Below, piece after piece: positions 9,711-19,572 of a DNA stretch of 64,000 nucleotides. A program made the position numbers and the translations under genes. Where the stretch lies: assembly GCA_963817755.1 (NCBI GenBank), contig CAWFPB010000003.1:62001-126000 (forward strand). Reading direction: 5' to 3'. The DNA comes from Oleiagrimonas sp963817755. GTDB lineage: Bacteria; Pseudomonadota; Gammaproteobacteria; Xanthomonadales; Rhodanobacteraceae. How positions within the stretch are numbered: the first letter of the stretch is position 1; the number at the start of each line of letters is the position of its first letter. The notes below the pieces were generated by a model. That model saw only the letters and a list, made by a program, of their open reading frames with translations, searched no databases and was not told the DNA's origin.

Positions 9711-9868
9711 TCAGTGGCCGTGCAGGTGTCCCTGGGTGTCGGCATGGACGATGTGAGCGTCGGGCAGGCGCTCGGCGATCACCAGCGTGGTGATGCCGGC
9801 AGCGACGGCCGAGCCGACCAGCACGATCATCAGCCAGACTTCGGGGACGCGGTACCAGGGAAGAGTCT

Positions 9869-9872
<4 letters not shown>
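9711..9872 (-). CDS. Short FixH/CcoH-like single-helix protein
   Basis: A 53-aa protein between ccoG and ccoI. It starts at ATG 9872, overlapping the ccoG stop, and ends one base before ccoI begins. It has one membrane helix after a short lead, PWYRVPEVWLMIVLVGSAVA, and ends with a His-rich tail (HIVHADTQGHLHGH). FixH/CcoH occupies exactly this slot and starts with a similar WY-x-PW-helix, but is normally about 150 aa with a periplasmic domain that is absent here. A miniature CcoH is likely by position and helix pattern; the assignment is inferred. Confidence 0.6.
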
Positions 9873-11292
<1,420 letters not shown>

Positions 11293-11296
<4 letters not shown>

Positions 11297-11589
11297 GCAT
11301 CATTTCCGTCGATGGGGACATCCCCGCGCGGCTTGAGCAGCAGCGAGGTGAACAGGCTCGAGGCCAGGGTGCAGACCCAGAACATGAAGAAGCCCAGGGT
11401 GTAGCCGACTTCGCGACTGACGTGCAGGGACGGCCAGGTGATGGTGGACAGTTCGTTGGGGTCGACCACGGCGAAGAACACCATGGTCGCGACCCCGGCG
11501 GCAAAGAACGACGGCCACATCACCGCGCCGATACGCGCCGCGAGCGGCAGGCGTGATGCTTGCTCCTGTCGATCGCGGCGTGTGCTCAT
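11293..11589 (-). CDS. Unidentified small membrane protein inside the cco operon
   Basis: A 98-aa protein between ccoP and ccoG, overlapping both neighbours by 4 nt (ATGA), so it is certainly co-translated. It has two clear membrane helices: IGAVMWPSFFAAGVATMVFF and YTLGFFMFWVCTLASSLF, joined by a short loop with DPNELSTITWPSLH. I do not recognise the family. Its fixed place in a cbb3 operon suggests a lineage-specific accessory or assembly protein of the oxidase; that is inference. Confidence 0.8.
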
Positions 11590-12491
11590 GGCGAGGCCTC
11601 CGCGGTATCGGCGGGCGCATTCTCGGACTGCGCCAGCACCCAGGCCGCGACCAGGCGGATCCGGTCCGGACCCAGCTTGTCGCCCCAGGCCGGCATGTGG
11701 CCGTTGCGGCCGTTGCGGATGGTCGCCTCGATGGTGGCCAGGTCGCCGCCGTACAGCCAGGTTCCGTCGGTCAGGTTGGGTGCGCCGAGCGCCTGGTTGC
11801 CGGTGCCGGTGGGACCGTGGCAGGCGATGCACAGCGTCATGTAGCGCGCCTTGCCGGCCGCGGCGAGCTTGGCGTCATGCGACTGCCCGGAAAGCTCGCG
11901 CACGTAGTTGGCCAGTTCGGTCACGCCCTGGTCGCCGACCACCGCACCCCACGCGGGCATCACGCCATTGCGGCCGTGCGTGATCGTCGTGATCACGGTC
12001 TGCGGCGCCTTGCCGTACAGCCAGTCGTCGTCGGCCAGGTTGGGGAAACCGACCGCGCCGCGCGCATCCGATCCATGGCACATCGCGCAGTTGTTGGCGA
12101 ACACGTTGTGGCCGATGGACAGGGCCTTGGGGTCGGACACCAGTGCGCTCACCGGCTTGTCGCGGAACTGGGAGAACAGCTTCTCCAGGCGCGCGTTGGC
12201 CTTGGCGACGTCGGCATCGTGCTGGTGCACCGAACTCCAGTGCAGGACGCCCTTGGTGGCGCCGAAGCCCGGATACAGGACCAGGTAGCCGATGCCGAAG
12301 ATGACCGACAGCACGAACATGCCGATCCACCACATCGGCAGCGGCTTGTTGTACTCGGTCAGGTCCTCGTCCCAGGTATGACCGGTGGTCTCGCCCGGAT
12401 CGCTCTTGGCATTGCCGAACAGCAGCCACACGGCGCCGACCACGTTGATGGCCACCAGGACCATCACGAAAACACTCCAGAAGGTACTCAT
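11586..12491 (-). CDS. ccoP: cbb3 oxidase dihaem subunit CcoP
   Basis: CcoP (301 aa) is the membrane-anchored dihaem cytochrome c that receives electrons for the oxidase. An N-terminal helix (SVFVMVLVAINVVGAVWLLF) and a second helix near residue 55 precede two haem-c sites: CAMCH at 135-139 and CIACH at 221-225. Axial Met candidates are in GVMPAWG and GHMPAWG. It follows ccoQ with a 4-nt overlap. Confidence 0.96.
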   Translation of the reverse strand: MSTFWSVFVMVLVAINVVGAVWLLFGNAKSDPGETTGHTWDEDLTEYNKPLPMWWIGMFVLSVIFGIGYLVLYPGFGATKGVLHWSSVHQHDADVAKANARLEKLFSQFRDKPVSALVSDPKALSIGHNVFANNCAMCHGSDARGAVGFPNLADDDWLYGKAPQTVITTITHGRNGVMPAWGAVVGDQGVTELANYVRELSGQSHDAKLAAAGKARYMTLCIACHGPTGTGNQALGAPNLTDGTWLYGGDLATIEATIRNGRNGHMPAWGDKLGPDRIRLVAAWVLAQSENAPADTAEASP

Positions 12492-12637
12492 GCCTGGTCC
12501 TCCGACGCCTTTGTATCTTCGATCAGCGGCAGCATCTCGGCTTCGTGGAAGCGCTCTTTCTGTCGCGAGCTGTAGGCCCAGGCGGTGACCCCGAGGAACA
12601 GGATCATCAGCAGGCCGGTCAGGATTCCGGAGATCAT
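12488..12637 (-). CDS. ccoQ: cbb3 oxidase small subunit CcoQ
   Basis: A 49-aa protein starting at ATG 12637 with one membrane helix (GILTGLLMILFLGVTAWAYS) and a charged cytoplasmic tail (SRQKERFHEAEMLPLIED). Length, topology and the slot between ccoO and ccoP fit CcoQ, which stabilises the oxidase complex. It overlaps both flanking genes by 4 nt. Confidence 0.88.
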   Translation of the reverse strand: MISGILTGLLMILFLGVTAWAYSSRQKERFHEAEMLPLIEDTKASEDQA

Positions 12638-13260
12638 CGGCTGGCCTCCTTCACGTCATCGGTGGGGGCATGCGTGCCCAGGCTCTGCAGGTAGGCGATC
12701 AGGGCGTCCATCTCGGTCTTGCCCTTGACCTCGGCGGGAATGGCCGCAATGTCCGCGTCGGTGTACGGGTCGCCGATCCTGCGCAATCCGCGCATGTGCG
12801 CGGCGATTTCCTTGGCGTCGAGCGGTCGGGTCGCCAGCCACGGGAATCCGGGCATGTTCGACTCGGGCACCACGTCGCGCGGGTTCATCAGGTGCACGCG
12901 GTGCCAGTCGTCGCTGTAGCGGCCGCCGACGCGGGCCAGGTCCGGGCCGGTGCGCTTGGAGCCCCACAGGAACGGATGGTCGTAGACCGACTCGCCGGCC
13001 ACCGAATAGTGGCCGTAGCGCTGGGTCTCGAAACGCAAGGTGCGGATCATCTGCGAATGGCAGTTGTAGCAGCCCTCGCGCACGTAGATGTCGCGCCCGG
13101 CCAGTTGCAGGCCGTTGGGCGGCTTCAGACCGGGCACGGGCTGGGTGGCATTGGCCTGGAACATCAGCGGCACGATCTCGGCCAGTCCGCCGAAGCTGAT
13201 CGCCACGGCGATCAGGACCGCCATCAGGCCGATGTTCTTCTCGATCTTGGAATGCAGCAT
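12634..13260 (-). CDS. ccoO: cbb3 oxidase monohaem subunit CcoO
   Basis: CcoO (208 aa) is the membrane-anchored monohaem cytochrome c subunit. One N-terminal helix (IGLMAVLIAVAISFGGLAEI) leads into the haem site CYNCH at residues 64-68, within the family signature YVREGCYNCHSQMIR. WGSKRTGPDLARVGGRYS and ESNMPGFPWL, which supplies the distal Met, follow. It starts 10 bp after ccoN. Confidence 0.96.
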   Translation of the reverse strand: MLHSKIEKNIGLMAVLIAVAISFGGLAEIVPLMFQANATQPVPGLKPPNGLQLAGRDIYVREGCYNCHSQMIRTLRFETQRYGHYSVAGESVYDHPFLWGSKRTGPDLARVGGRYSDDWHRVHLMNPRDVVPESNMPGFPWLATRPLDAKEIAAHMRGLRRIGDPYTDADIAAIPAEVKGKTEMDALIAYLQSLGTHAPTDDVKEASR

Positions 13261-13270
13261 GACAGGCTCC

Positions 13271-14695
13271 TCAGGCGTGCACGGCGGTGGGAATCAGCGC
13301 GGGTTCCGGCTCTTGCGAAGTGCGCCAGGTCATCCACGTGTTCCAGGCCATCATCAGCATGCCGCTGAAGTACAGCAGTCCGCCGAAGAAGCGCGCGTAG
13401 TAGAAGGGATAGGTCTGCTTGAGCGACTCGATGAAGGTGTAGGTCAGCGTGCCGTCGGCGTTGGTCGCGCGCCACATCAGGCCCTGCATCACGCCGGCCA
13501 TCCACATCGAGGCGATGTAGATCACCACGCCGATGGTGGCGACCCAGAAGTGGGTCTCGATCAGTTTCGGCGAATACATTTCCTTGCGGCCGAACAGGCG
13601 CGGTATCAGGCAGTACAGCGAACCCATGGTGATGAAACCGACCCAGCCCAGCGCGCCCGAGTGCACATGGCCGATGGTCCAGTCGGTGTAGTGCGACAGC
13701 GAGTTCACCGTCTTGATCGCCATCATCGGACCCTCGAAGGTCGACATGCCGTAGAACGACAGCGACACGATCATGAACTTCAGGATCGGGTCGGTGCGCA
13801 GCTTGTGCCAGGCCCCGGACAGCGTGAGGATGCCGTTGAGCATGCCGCCCCAGGACGGCGCCAGCAGGATCAGCGAGAACACCATGCCCAGCGACTGCGC
13901 CCAGTCGGGCAGGGCGGTGTACATCAGGTGATGCGGGCCGGCCCACATGTAGATGGCGATCAGCGCCCAGAAGTGCACCACCGAAAGGCGGTAGGAGTAG
14001 ATCGGCCGGCCGGCCTGCTTGGGCACGAAGTAGTACATCATCCCCAGGAAGCCCGCAGTCAGGAAGAAACCCACCGCGTTGTGGCCGTACCACCACTCCA
14101 CCATCGCGTCGACCGAGCCGGAATAGACGCTGTAGGACTTGGTCCACGACACCGGAATCGCCAGGTTGTTGACGATGTGCAGCACCGCGATGGTGATGAT
14201 GAACGCGCCGTAGAACCAGTTGGCCACGTAGATGTGCTTGACGCGGCGCTTGGCCAGCGTGCCGAAGAACACCACGGCGAAGACGATCCACACCACCGCG
14301 ATGATGATGTCGATGAACCATTCCGGTTCGGCGTATTCCTTGTTCTGCTGGATGCCCAGCGGATAGGTGATCGCCACCAGCACGATGACCAGCTGCCAGC
14401 CCCAGAAGGTGAAGGCAGCCAGCTTGTCGCTGAACAGCCGCACCTGGCAGGTGCGTTGCACCACGTAGTAGGCCGTGGCGAACAGCGCACTGCCGCCGAA
14501 GGCGAAGATCACCGCGCTGGTATGCAGCGGCCGGATCCGGCTGTAGGTGATGTACGGGATGTCGAAGTTGAGGGCAGGCCAGGCCAGCTGGGCGGCGATG
14601 AACAGGCCGACCAGCATGCCGACGACGCCCCACACGATCGTGGCGACAGCGAATTGCCTCACGACCTTGTCGTTATAGGTCTGTGTTTGTTCCAT
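13271..14695 (-). CDS. ccoN: cbb3 oxidase catalytic subunit CcoN
   Basis: CcoN (474 aa) is the haem-copper catalytic subunit that reduces oxygen and pumps protons with high oxygen affinity. It is a 12-helix protein. Ligand motifs are visible: RPLHTSAVIFAFGG (low-spin haem His), WWYGHNAVGFFLTAGFLG (CuB His and active-site Tyr), AGPHHLMYTALPDWAQ (CuB His pair) and the late HVHSGALGWVG (high- and low-spin haem His). Start ATG 14695 (MEQTQTYNDKVVRQ) is preferred to an upstream in-frame start at 14773 that would lie inside the FNR site. It is first gene of the operon. Confidence 0.97.
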   Translation of the reverse strand: MEQTQTYNDKVVRQFAVATIVWGVVGMLVGLFIAAQLAWPALNFDIPYITYSRIRPLHTSAVIFAFGGSALFATAYYVVQRTCQVRLFSDKLAAFTFWGWQLVIVLVAITYPLGIQQNKEYAEPEWFIDIIIAVVWIVFAVVFFGTLAKRRVKHIYVANWFYGAFIITIAVLHIVNNLAIPVSWTKSYSVYSGSVDAMVEWWYGHNAVGFFLTAGFLGMMYYFVPKQAGRPIYSYRLSVVHFWALIAIYMWAGPHHLMYTALPDWAQSLGMVFSLILLAPSWGGMLNGILTLSGAWHKLRTDPILKFMIVSLSFYGMSTFEGPMMAIKTVNSLSHYTDWTIGHVHSGALGWVGFITMGSLYCLIPRLFGRKEMYSPKLIETHFWVATIGVVIYIASMWMAGVMQGLMWRATNADGTLTYTFIESLKQTYPFYYARFFGGLLYFSGMLMMAWNTWMTWRTSQEPEPALIPTAVHA

Positions 14696-14731
14696 GAGTT
14701 TCCCCGAGAGACGAAAGGCGCTCAAGGTGGG

Positions 14732-14773
14732 ACTGTATTTGCGGGCGCGTGGCGGTTTCTTGATCCCGGTCAA
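14732..14773 (-). promoter_or_regulatory. FNR-dependent class II promoter of the cco operon
   Basis: On the minus strand, TTGACCGGGATCAA (14760-14773) matches the FNR/Anr box TTGAT-N4-ATCAA with one mismatch. Exactly 22 nt further lies TACAGT (14732-14737), a good -10 hexamer. That is the spacing of class II FNR promoters, with the site centred at -41.5. Predicted transcription starts near 14725, giving about a 30-nt leader to ccoN. Confidence 0.75.
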
Positions 14774-14885
14774 GTGCGGATAAGCCTGCGTAAAATCCTC
14801 ATCTTGAAGAGAATTTTGGATTCATGGCGAGTCTCGCGGGCCAGGCCTTACACTCATGGGCCGCTTGCCCGAATACAGGGAATCG

Positions 14886-15794
14886 ATGTCCGGTCACGCC
14901 AATTCCGTCAAAGCCGTCCTGCTGGCGCTGGGCGCCAATTTCGCCATCTTCGTCGCCAAGTTGGCGGCGGCGCTGATCACCGGTTCCGGAGCCATGCTCG
15001 CCGAGGCCGTGCACTCGCTGGCCGATTGCGGCAACCAGGGACTGCTGCTGCTGGGCATGCGCCAGTCCAAACGCCCACCGTCGGAGGACTATCCGCTGGG
15101 CTGGGGGCGTGCGCTGTACTTCTGGTCCTTCCTGGTGGCGATCCTGCTGTTCAGCGTGGGCGGCATGTTCTCGGTCTACGAAGGCATCCACAAGCTGACC
15201 CACCACGAGCCGCTGAAATGGCCCTGGGTCGCCGTGGGCGTGCTGTTGTTCGGCATTTTCGCCGAAGGGATCTCCATGCGCGGCTGCCTGGCCGAGGTGC
15301 GCAAGGAGCAGGGCGATCGCAACCTGTGGCAGTGGTTTCGCGAGAGCCGTTCCAGCGAGCTGCTGGTGATCTTCGGCGAGGACTTCGCGGCCCTGGTCGG
15401 TCTGGTACTGGCCCTGCTGGCGGTCCTGGCCACCACGTTCACCGGCAACCTGCTGTTCGACGCCATGGGCACGATCGCCATCGGTGCCCTGCTGCTGGTG
15501 GTGGCGGTGCTGGTGGCGGTGCAGGTCCGGGGACTGCTGATCGGACGCGGCGTGGAGCCGGCCGAACGCCAGGACATGCTGCAGTTCCTTTGCGCGCGCA
15601 GCGAAATTGCCGAGGTCTACAACCTGCTGACCCTGCACATGGGGCCGGACGTGATGGTGGCGATCAAGGCGCGCATGCATCCGCAACCGGACACGCATGC
15701 GCTGGCCGAGGCGATCAATGCGGTCGAGCGTGATTTCCGCAGCGCGTTTCCCGCGGTCAGGTGGAGTTTCTTCGAGCCGGACGTGGCCGACTGA
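14886..15794 (+). CDS. CDF-family cation efflux transporter (SLC30A9/ZitB-like branch)
   Basis: A 302-aa cation diffusion facilitator. Five to six helices fill the first 210 residues. The metal site motif AEAVHSLADCGNQ (HxxxD) is in helix 2, and the partner helix 5 has IFGEDFAALVGL (ExxD type instead of HxxxD), a feature of the SLC30A9-like branch. A C-terminal cytoplasmic ferredoxin-like domain begins near 215 (LNLLTLHMGPDVMVAIKA). Start ATG 14886 (MSGHANSVKAV) is used because family similarity begins there. It likely exports Zn or another divalent cation from the cytoplasm. It is convergent with slp, 9 bp apart. Confidence 0.85.
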   Translation: MSGHANSVKAVLLALGANFAIFVAKLAAALITGSGAMLAEAVHSLADCGNQGLLLLGMRQSKRPPSEDYPLGWGRALYFWSFLVAILLFSVGGMFSVYEGIHKLTHHEPLKWPWVAVGVLLFGIFAEGISMRGCLAEVRKEQGDRNLWQWFRESRSSELLVIFGEDFAALVGLVLALLAVLATTFTGNLLFDAMGTIAIGALLLVVAVLVAVQVRGLLIGRGVEPAERQDMLQFLCARSEIAEVYNLLTLHMGPDVMVAIKARMHPQPDTHALAEAINAVERDFRSAFPAVRWSFFEPDVAD

Positions 15795-15803
15795 ACGGCG
15801 CGC

Positions 15804-16358
15804 TCATTGCACGCCGACCCCGACCCCGACGCCGCTGCGCCCGCCGCTGCCCACGCCGATGCCCATGCCGAAACTGACGTGCGAGTGGCCGCTGCGCATT
15901 TCCGATGCGGTCCAAACGTGGTGCTGTCGGACCTTCACGCGCGCGAACACGTACGGCGCCTCGCCGACCTTGCCGGTATGCGTGCCGTCGAGCGTGCCCA
16001 GCACGGTGATCGGTGCACCGGGCGGGAAGTTCAGCGGCTCGACGAACCCCGGCAACACGGCGATGAAGCGCCCCTGGCTGTTGTTGCGGCCGATGACCGG
16101 GCGCTGCGAGCTGTCCAGCGGGTAGGACAGGACCTCGATCTCGCTGTGGTCGTCGTAGTTGGTCACCTGTACGACGGTGCCGGCCCAGACCACCGTGCGG
16201 CCCTGGTACTGCTCCGGCGTGTTTGCCACCTGGGCCGGCGAGATTGCCGGCGTGTCGGGCGCAACCTTGTACAGCGGCGCAGGTGCGCAGGCCGACAGCA
16301 GCCCGGCCAGGGCCAGGGCGACGAGCGCAACGATAGTCGTGCGGACGATGGGCTTCAT
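15804..16358 (-). CDS. slp: Slp-family outer membrane lipoprotein
   Basis: A 184-aa lipoprotein: the signal peptide ends in the lipobox LLSAC with Cys24, then APAPLYKVAPDTPAISPAQV and GRTVVWAGTVVQVTNYDDHS, matching the Slp (starvation lipoprotein) family. YVFARVKVRQHH is the usual C-terminal strand. The tail is glycine/valine-rich and repetitive (GIGVGSGGRSGVGVGVGV), longer than in classical Slp. Start ATG 16358 opens the signal peptide directly. Its precise role is unknown; family members are stationary-phase or acid-induced. Confidence 0.85.
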   Translation of the reverse strand: MKPIVRTTIVALVALALAGLLSACAPAPLYKVAPDTPAISPAQVANTPEQYQGRTVVWAGTVVQVTNYDDHSEIEVLSYPLDSSQRPVIGRNNSQGRFIAVLPGFVEPLNFPPGAPITVLGTLDGTHTGKVGEAPYVFARVKVRQHHVWTASEMRSGHSHVSFGMGIGVGSGGRSGVGVGVGVQ

Positions 16359-16427
16359 GATGTCGGTTTTCCGGATACGACCGTGTGGCCCACAGCTTAG
16401 CCAAAGTCGACTGAACGGCAAGCGGTT

Positions 16428-17276
16428 TCAGCGCGTTGCGCCGTCCTCGGTCTTCAGCCAGCGCATGCGCCCGAGGCCGGTCTCGCCCGGTGCGGCCAGG
16501 TGCTGGGCCAGCAGCGGCAGCAGTGCATCCAGGCGCTCATCGAGCCGCCACGGCGGATTCAGGATGGCGACGCCGGCGCCGTTGAGGCGCTGGGGGACCG
16601 TGTCGGGCCGGACCAGCAGTTCGACGTCGAGCACGGTCGCGGCCGCGCATCGGCCCAGCCAGCGACGGAACGGTTGCAGGTCGCGGCCGAGCTTGATCGG
16701 GTACCACACCGCGTAGACGCCGTTCGGCCAGCGCCCGAGCGCGGCGTCGAGTGCGGACTGGATGCGGGCGAATTCGCCGGACTGCTCCTCGTACGGTGGA
16801 TCGATCAGCACCAGGCCGCGCCGCGGGGCGGGCGGAAGCAACGCCTTCATGGCCGCGTAGCCGTCGCGCTGGTGCACGTGCACGCGCGCATCGTCCCGGA
16901 AAAGGGCACGCAGCGCGCGGGCCTCGTCCGGGTGCAGCTCGCACAGCTGCGCCTGGTCGTCCCCGCGCAGCATGCGCACGGCCAGCCGCGGCGAGCCGGG
17001 ATAGCGGCGCGGCCCCTCGGCTGCCACCAGCGCCAGGTAGCGGTCCAGCAGCGGGTCGAGCCCGGTCAGGTCGGCCAGGCGCCCGATGCCCTGGTCGGCC
17101 TCGGCGGTTGCTCTCGCCGATGCACCTTCCAGGTCGTACACGCCAGCGCCGGCGTGCGTGTCCAGGTAGCACAGTGGCCGGGGCTTGGCCTGGAGGGCTT
17201 CCAGCAGCGCGATCAGCACGCAGTGCTTGAGCACGTCGGCGAAATTGCCTGCGTGGTAGGCGTGGCGGTAGTTCAT
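16428..17276 (-). CDS. rlmJ: 23S rRNA (adenine-2030 N6)-methyltransferase RlmJ
   Basis: RlmJ (282 aa) methylates A2030 of 23S rRNA using S-adenosylmethionine. It starts MNYRHAYHAGNFADVLKHCV, the strongly conserved N-terminus of this family, so ATG 17276 is used. The SAM-binding strand with LDTHAGAG (residues 40-47) and the catalytic DPPYEEQ motif are intact, as is the late NPPW element. It is divergent from the copper locus. Confidence 0.95.
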   Translation of the reverse strand: MNYRHAYHAGNFADVLKHCVLIALLEALQAKPRPLCYLDTHAGAGVYDLEGASARATAEADQGIGRLADLTGLDPLLDRYLALVAAEGPRRYPGSPRLAVRMLRGDDQAQLCELHPDEARALRALFRDDARVHVHQRDGYAAMKALLPPAPRRGLVLIDPPYEEQSGEFARIQSALDAALGRWPNGVYAVWYPIKLGRDLQPFRRWLGRCAAATVLDVELLVRPDTVPQRLNGAGVAILNPPWRLDERLDALLPLLAQHLAAPGETGLGRMRWLKTEDGATR

Positions 17277-17355
17277 GCGGTGGTTCGGCAAGACGGGATC
17301 GTCCGGGCCCGGTTCCGGGATTGAGAGGGCATGCACGGTGCAGTAGGCTTCGCCC

Positions 17356-17724
17356 ATGCGCGCCCGTTCCTCCCGGCCATTGTCTCACGCCACGCCCCTG
17401 CGGGCGCTGGCCCTGTTCGCCTGGCTGGTGCTGGTCTGCGTTCCCGTGGTCGTCCATGCACGAGCACCTGCTGCCATGCAGCTCGCGCATGCGACGGCCG
17501 GACAGGTTGCCGGGACGGTCACCTCGAGCGACTGTTGCCATGGGCAGGGTGCCGGCCATTCCATGGGCCAGTGCGAGGCCTGTGCAGCGTCCCTGTCGGG
17601 CGTGGTCCTGCCGGTGATGCCGGCCATGCTGCCGGTACGCTTCGCGGCACTGCGCTGGCCGGCGCTTGCCATACCCCCGGTTGCGGGTACCTTCATTCCG
17701 CCATTGCGCCCCCCTCGCGCCTGA
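17356..17724 (+). CDS. copL: CopL/DUF2946-like secreted Cys/His-rich copper protein
   Basis: A 122-aa protein with a signal peptide (LRALALFAWLVLVCVPVVVHA) and a short mature chain carrying metal-ligand residues: SSDCCHGQGAGHSMGQCEAC around residues 58-77. A small Cys/His-rich secreted gene directly upstream of copA and copB matches copL of Xanthomonas, needed for copper-induced expression of copAB. Similarity is by layout and composition, so the name is provisional. It begins 79 bp from the divergent rlmJ start. Confidence 0.65.
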   Translation: MRARSSRPLSHATPLRALALFAWLVLVCVPVVVHARAPAAMQLAHATAGQVAGTVTSSDCCHGQGAGHSMGQCEACAASLSGVVLPVMPAMLPVRFAALRWPALAIPPVAGTFIPPLRPPRA

Positions 17725-17820
17725 ATCGCTTCGCATGCCCCGAGCGCGTACCTGCGGCATTGCCGCGTGCGCGCGTCCCGGCCATGGCCGGGTTCAAGCC
17801 TTCGAGGAGATTCAGCCACC

Positions 17821-19572
17821 ATGTCCCATATCCCAAGGGGTCCGCTGGGCGCGGACCTTTCCCGTCGCCGTTTCGTGCAGGGCCTGGCCCTGGGCGGCGT
17901 CGCGGCCGGCCTCGGCCTGGCCCTTCCTGCAGGCGCGGCGAGCGCCACCGGGAACGGCCTGACGACCCTGAGCGGCCGCCGCTTCTCGCTCGACATCGGC
18001 GCCATGCCGGTTGATTTCACCGGCCGCACGCGCATGGCGACCGTCATCAACGGCAGTGTGCCCGGTCCGCTGCTGCGCTGGCGCCAGGGCGACACCGTCA
18101 CCGTGCACGTGCGCAACCGCCTGGCGGTGCCGACCTCGATCCACTGGCACGGCATCCTGCTGCCCACGCACATGGATGGAGTGCCCGGCCTGAGCTTTCC
18201 CGGCATCGCGCCGGGCGAGACCTTCACCTACCGCTTCCGGGTGCGCCAGAGCGGCACCTACTGGTACCACAGCCATTCCGGGTTCCAGGAGCAGACCGGC
18301 CTGTACGGGCCGCTGGTCGTCGATCCCGCGGGAGACGAGCGCCATGCGGCCGACCGCGACTACGTGGTCATGCTCAACGACTGGACCGACGAGGATCCGG
18401 AGACGATCTTCGCCACGCTGAAGAAGCGCAGCGATTTCTACAACTTCCACGAGCCCACCGCGCCGGAATTCTTCCACGACGTACAGCGCATGGGCCTGCG
18501 CAAGGCCCTGGCCAAGCGCCGGATGTGGAACCGCATGCGCATGAGTCCGGCCGACCTGTCCGACGTCACCGGTTACACCTATACCTACCTGATGAACGGC
18601 CATGCGCCGAACGGCAACTGGACCGGCTTGTTCCAGCGCGGCGAGAAGGTGCGCCTGCGCTTCATCAACGGGTCGGCCATGACCTTCTTCGACGTGCGCA
18701 TCCCGGGGTTGAAGATGACCGTGGTGGCCGCGGACGGGCAGGACGTCGATCCGGTGACCGTGGACGAGTTCCGCATTGCCGTGGCCGAGACCTACGACGT
18801 GATCGTCGAACCGTCGGACGATCGCGCCTACACCATCTTCGCGCAGTCGATGGACCGCACCGGCTACGCCCGCGGCACGCTGGCGCCGCATGCCGGCATG
18901 CGGGCCGAGGTGCCGGCGATGGATCCGCGCGCCCGCCTGGCCAGGGTCGACATGATGGGTGCCATGGCCATGGGCGGCATGCACAAGGGCACATCCATGG
19001 CCGGCATGGACGGCGGCCATGCGATGTCCGGCATGACGATGGCCTCGTCACCGGCCGCGCACCATGCGCGCACCGAGTACGGACCGGGCGTGGACATGCG
19101 CGTGGATCACCCGCGAGACAACATCGACGACCCCGGCATCGGCCTGCGCGACAACGCTCGCCGCGTGCTGACCTACGCCGACCTGCACACCCTCGGCGGG
19201 CCGATCGACGAGCGTGACCCGACGCGCGAGATCGAGCTGCACCTGACCGGCAACATGGAGCGCTACATGTGGTCGTTCGACGGGCAGAAATTCGCCGACG
19301 CCAAGCCGCTGCACTTCCCATACGGCGGGCACGTGCGCGTCACCCTGGTCAACGACACCATGATGACCCACCCGATTCACCTGCACGGCATGTGGAGCGA
19401 GCTGGAGGCGCCGGACGGAAGCTTCCAGGTGCGCAAGCACACCGTCAGCGTGCAGCCGGCACAGCGCGTGCACTATCGCGTGAAGGCCGACGCCCCCGGG
19501 CGCTGGGCCTACCACTGCCATCTGCTCTACCACATGGAGGCGGGCATGTTCCGCGAGGTGGTGGTGTCATGA
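17821..19572 (+). CDS. copA: Periplasmic multicopper oxidase CopA
   Basis: CopA (583 aa) is a copper-resistance multicopper oxidase that oxidises or sequesters Cu(I) in the periplasm. It begins with a Tat signal (SRRRFVQGLALGGVAAGLGL). All copper-site motifs are present: SIHWHGILLP and TYWYHSHSGFQEQTGLYG early, then HPIHLHGMW and AYHCHLLYHMEAGM near the C-terminus, covering type 1, 2 and 3 sites. A Met/His-rich insert (residues about 380-405: MMGAMAMGGMHKG, MAGMDGGHAMSGM) is typical of PcoA/CopA. Start ATG 17821 gives the Tat motif at residues 14-20. copB overlaps by 4 nt. Confidence 0.95.
   Translation: MSHIPRGPLGADLSRRRFVQGLALGGVAAGLGLALPAGAASATGNGLTTLSGRRFSLDIGAMPVDFTGRTRMATVINGSVPGPLLRWRQGDTVTVHVRNRLAVPTSIHWHGILLPTHMDGVPGLSFPGIAPGETFTYRFRVRQSGTYWYHSHSGFQEQTGLYGPLVVDPAGDERHAADRDYVVMLNDWTDEDPETIFATLKKRSDFYNFHEPTAPEFFHDVQRMGLRKALAKRRMWNRMRMSPADLSDVTGYTYTYLMNGHAPNGNWTGLFQRGEKVRLRFINGSAMTFFDVRIPGLKMTVVAADGQDVDPVTVDEFRIAVAETYDVIVEPSDDRAYTIFAQSMDRTGYARGTLAPHAGMRAEVPAMDPRARLARVDMMGAMAMGGMHKGTSMAGMDGGHAMSGMTMASSPAAHHARTEYGPGVDMRVDHPRDNIDDPGIGLRDNARRVLTYADLHTLGGPIDERDPTREIELHLTGNMERYMWSFDGQKFADAKPLHFPYGGHVRVTLVNDTMMTHPIHLHGMWSELEAPDGSFQVRKHTVSVQPAQRVHYRVKADAPGRWAYHCHLLYHMEAGMFREVVVS

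Noticed and set aside
13088..15733. An 881-codon plus-strand open frame over ccoO/ccoN and the CDF gene
   Set aside because: It crosses two real genes on both strands and has no recognisable motif.
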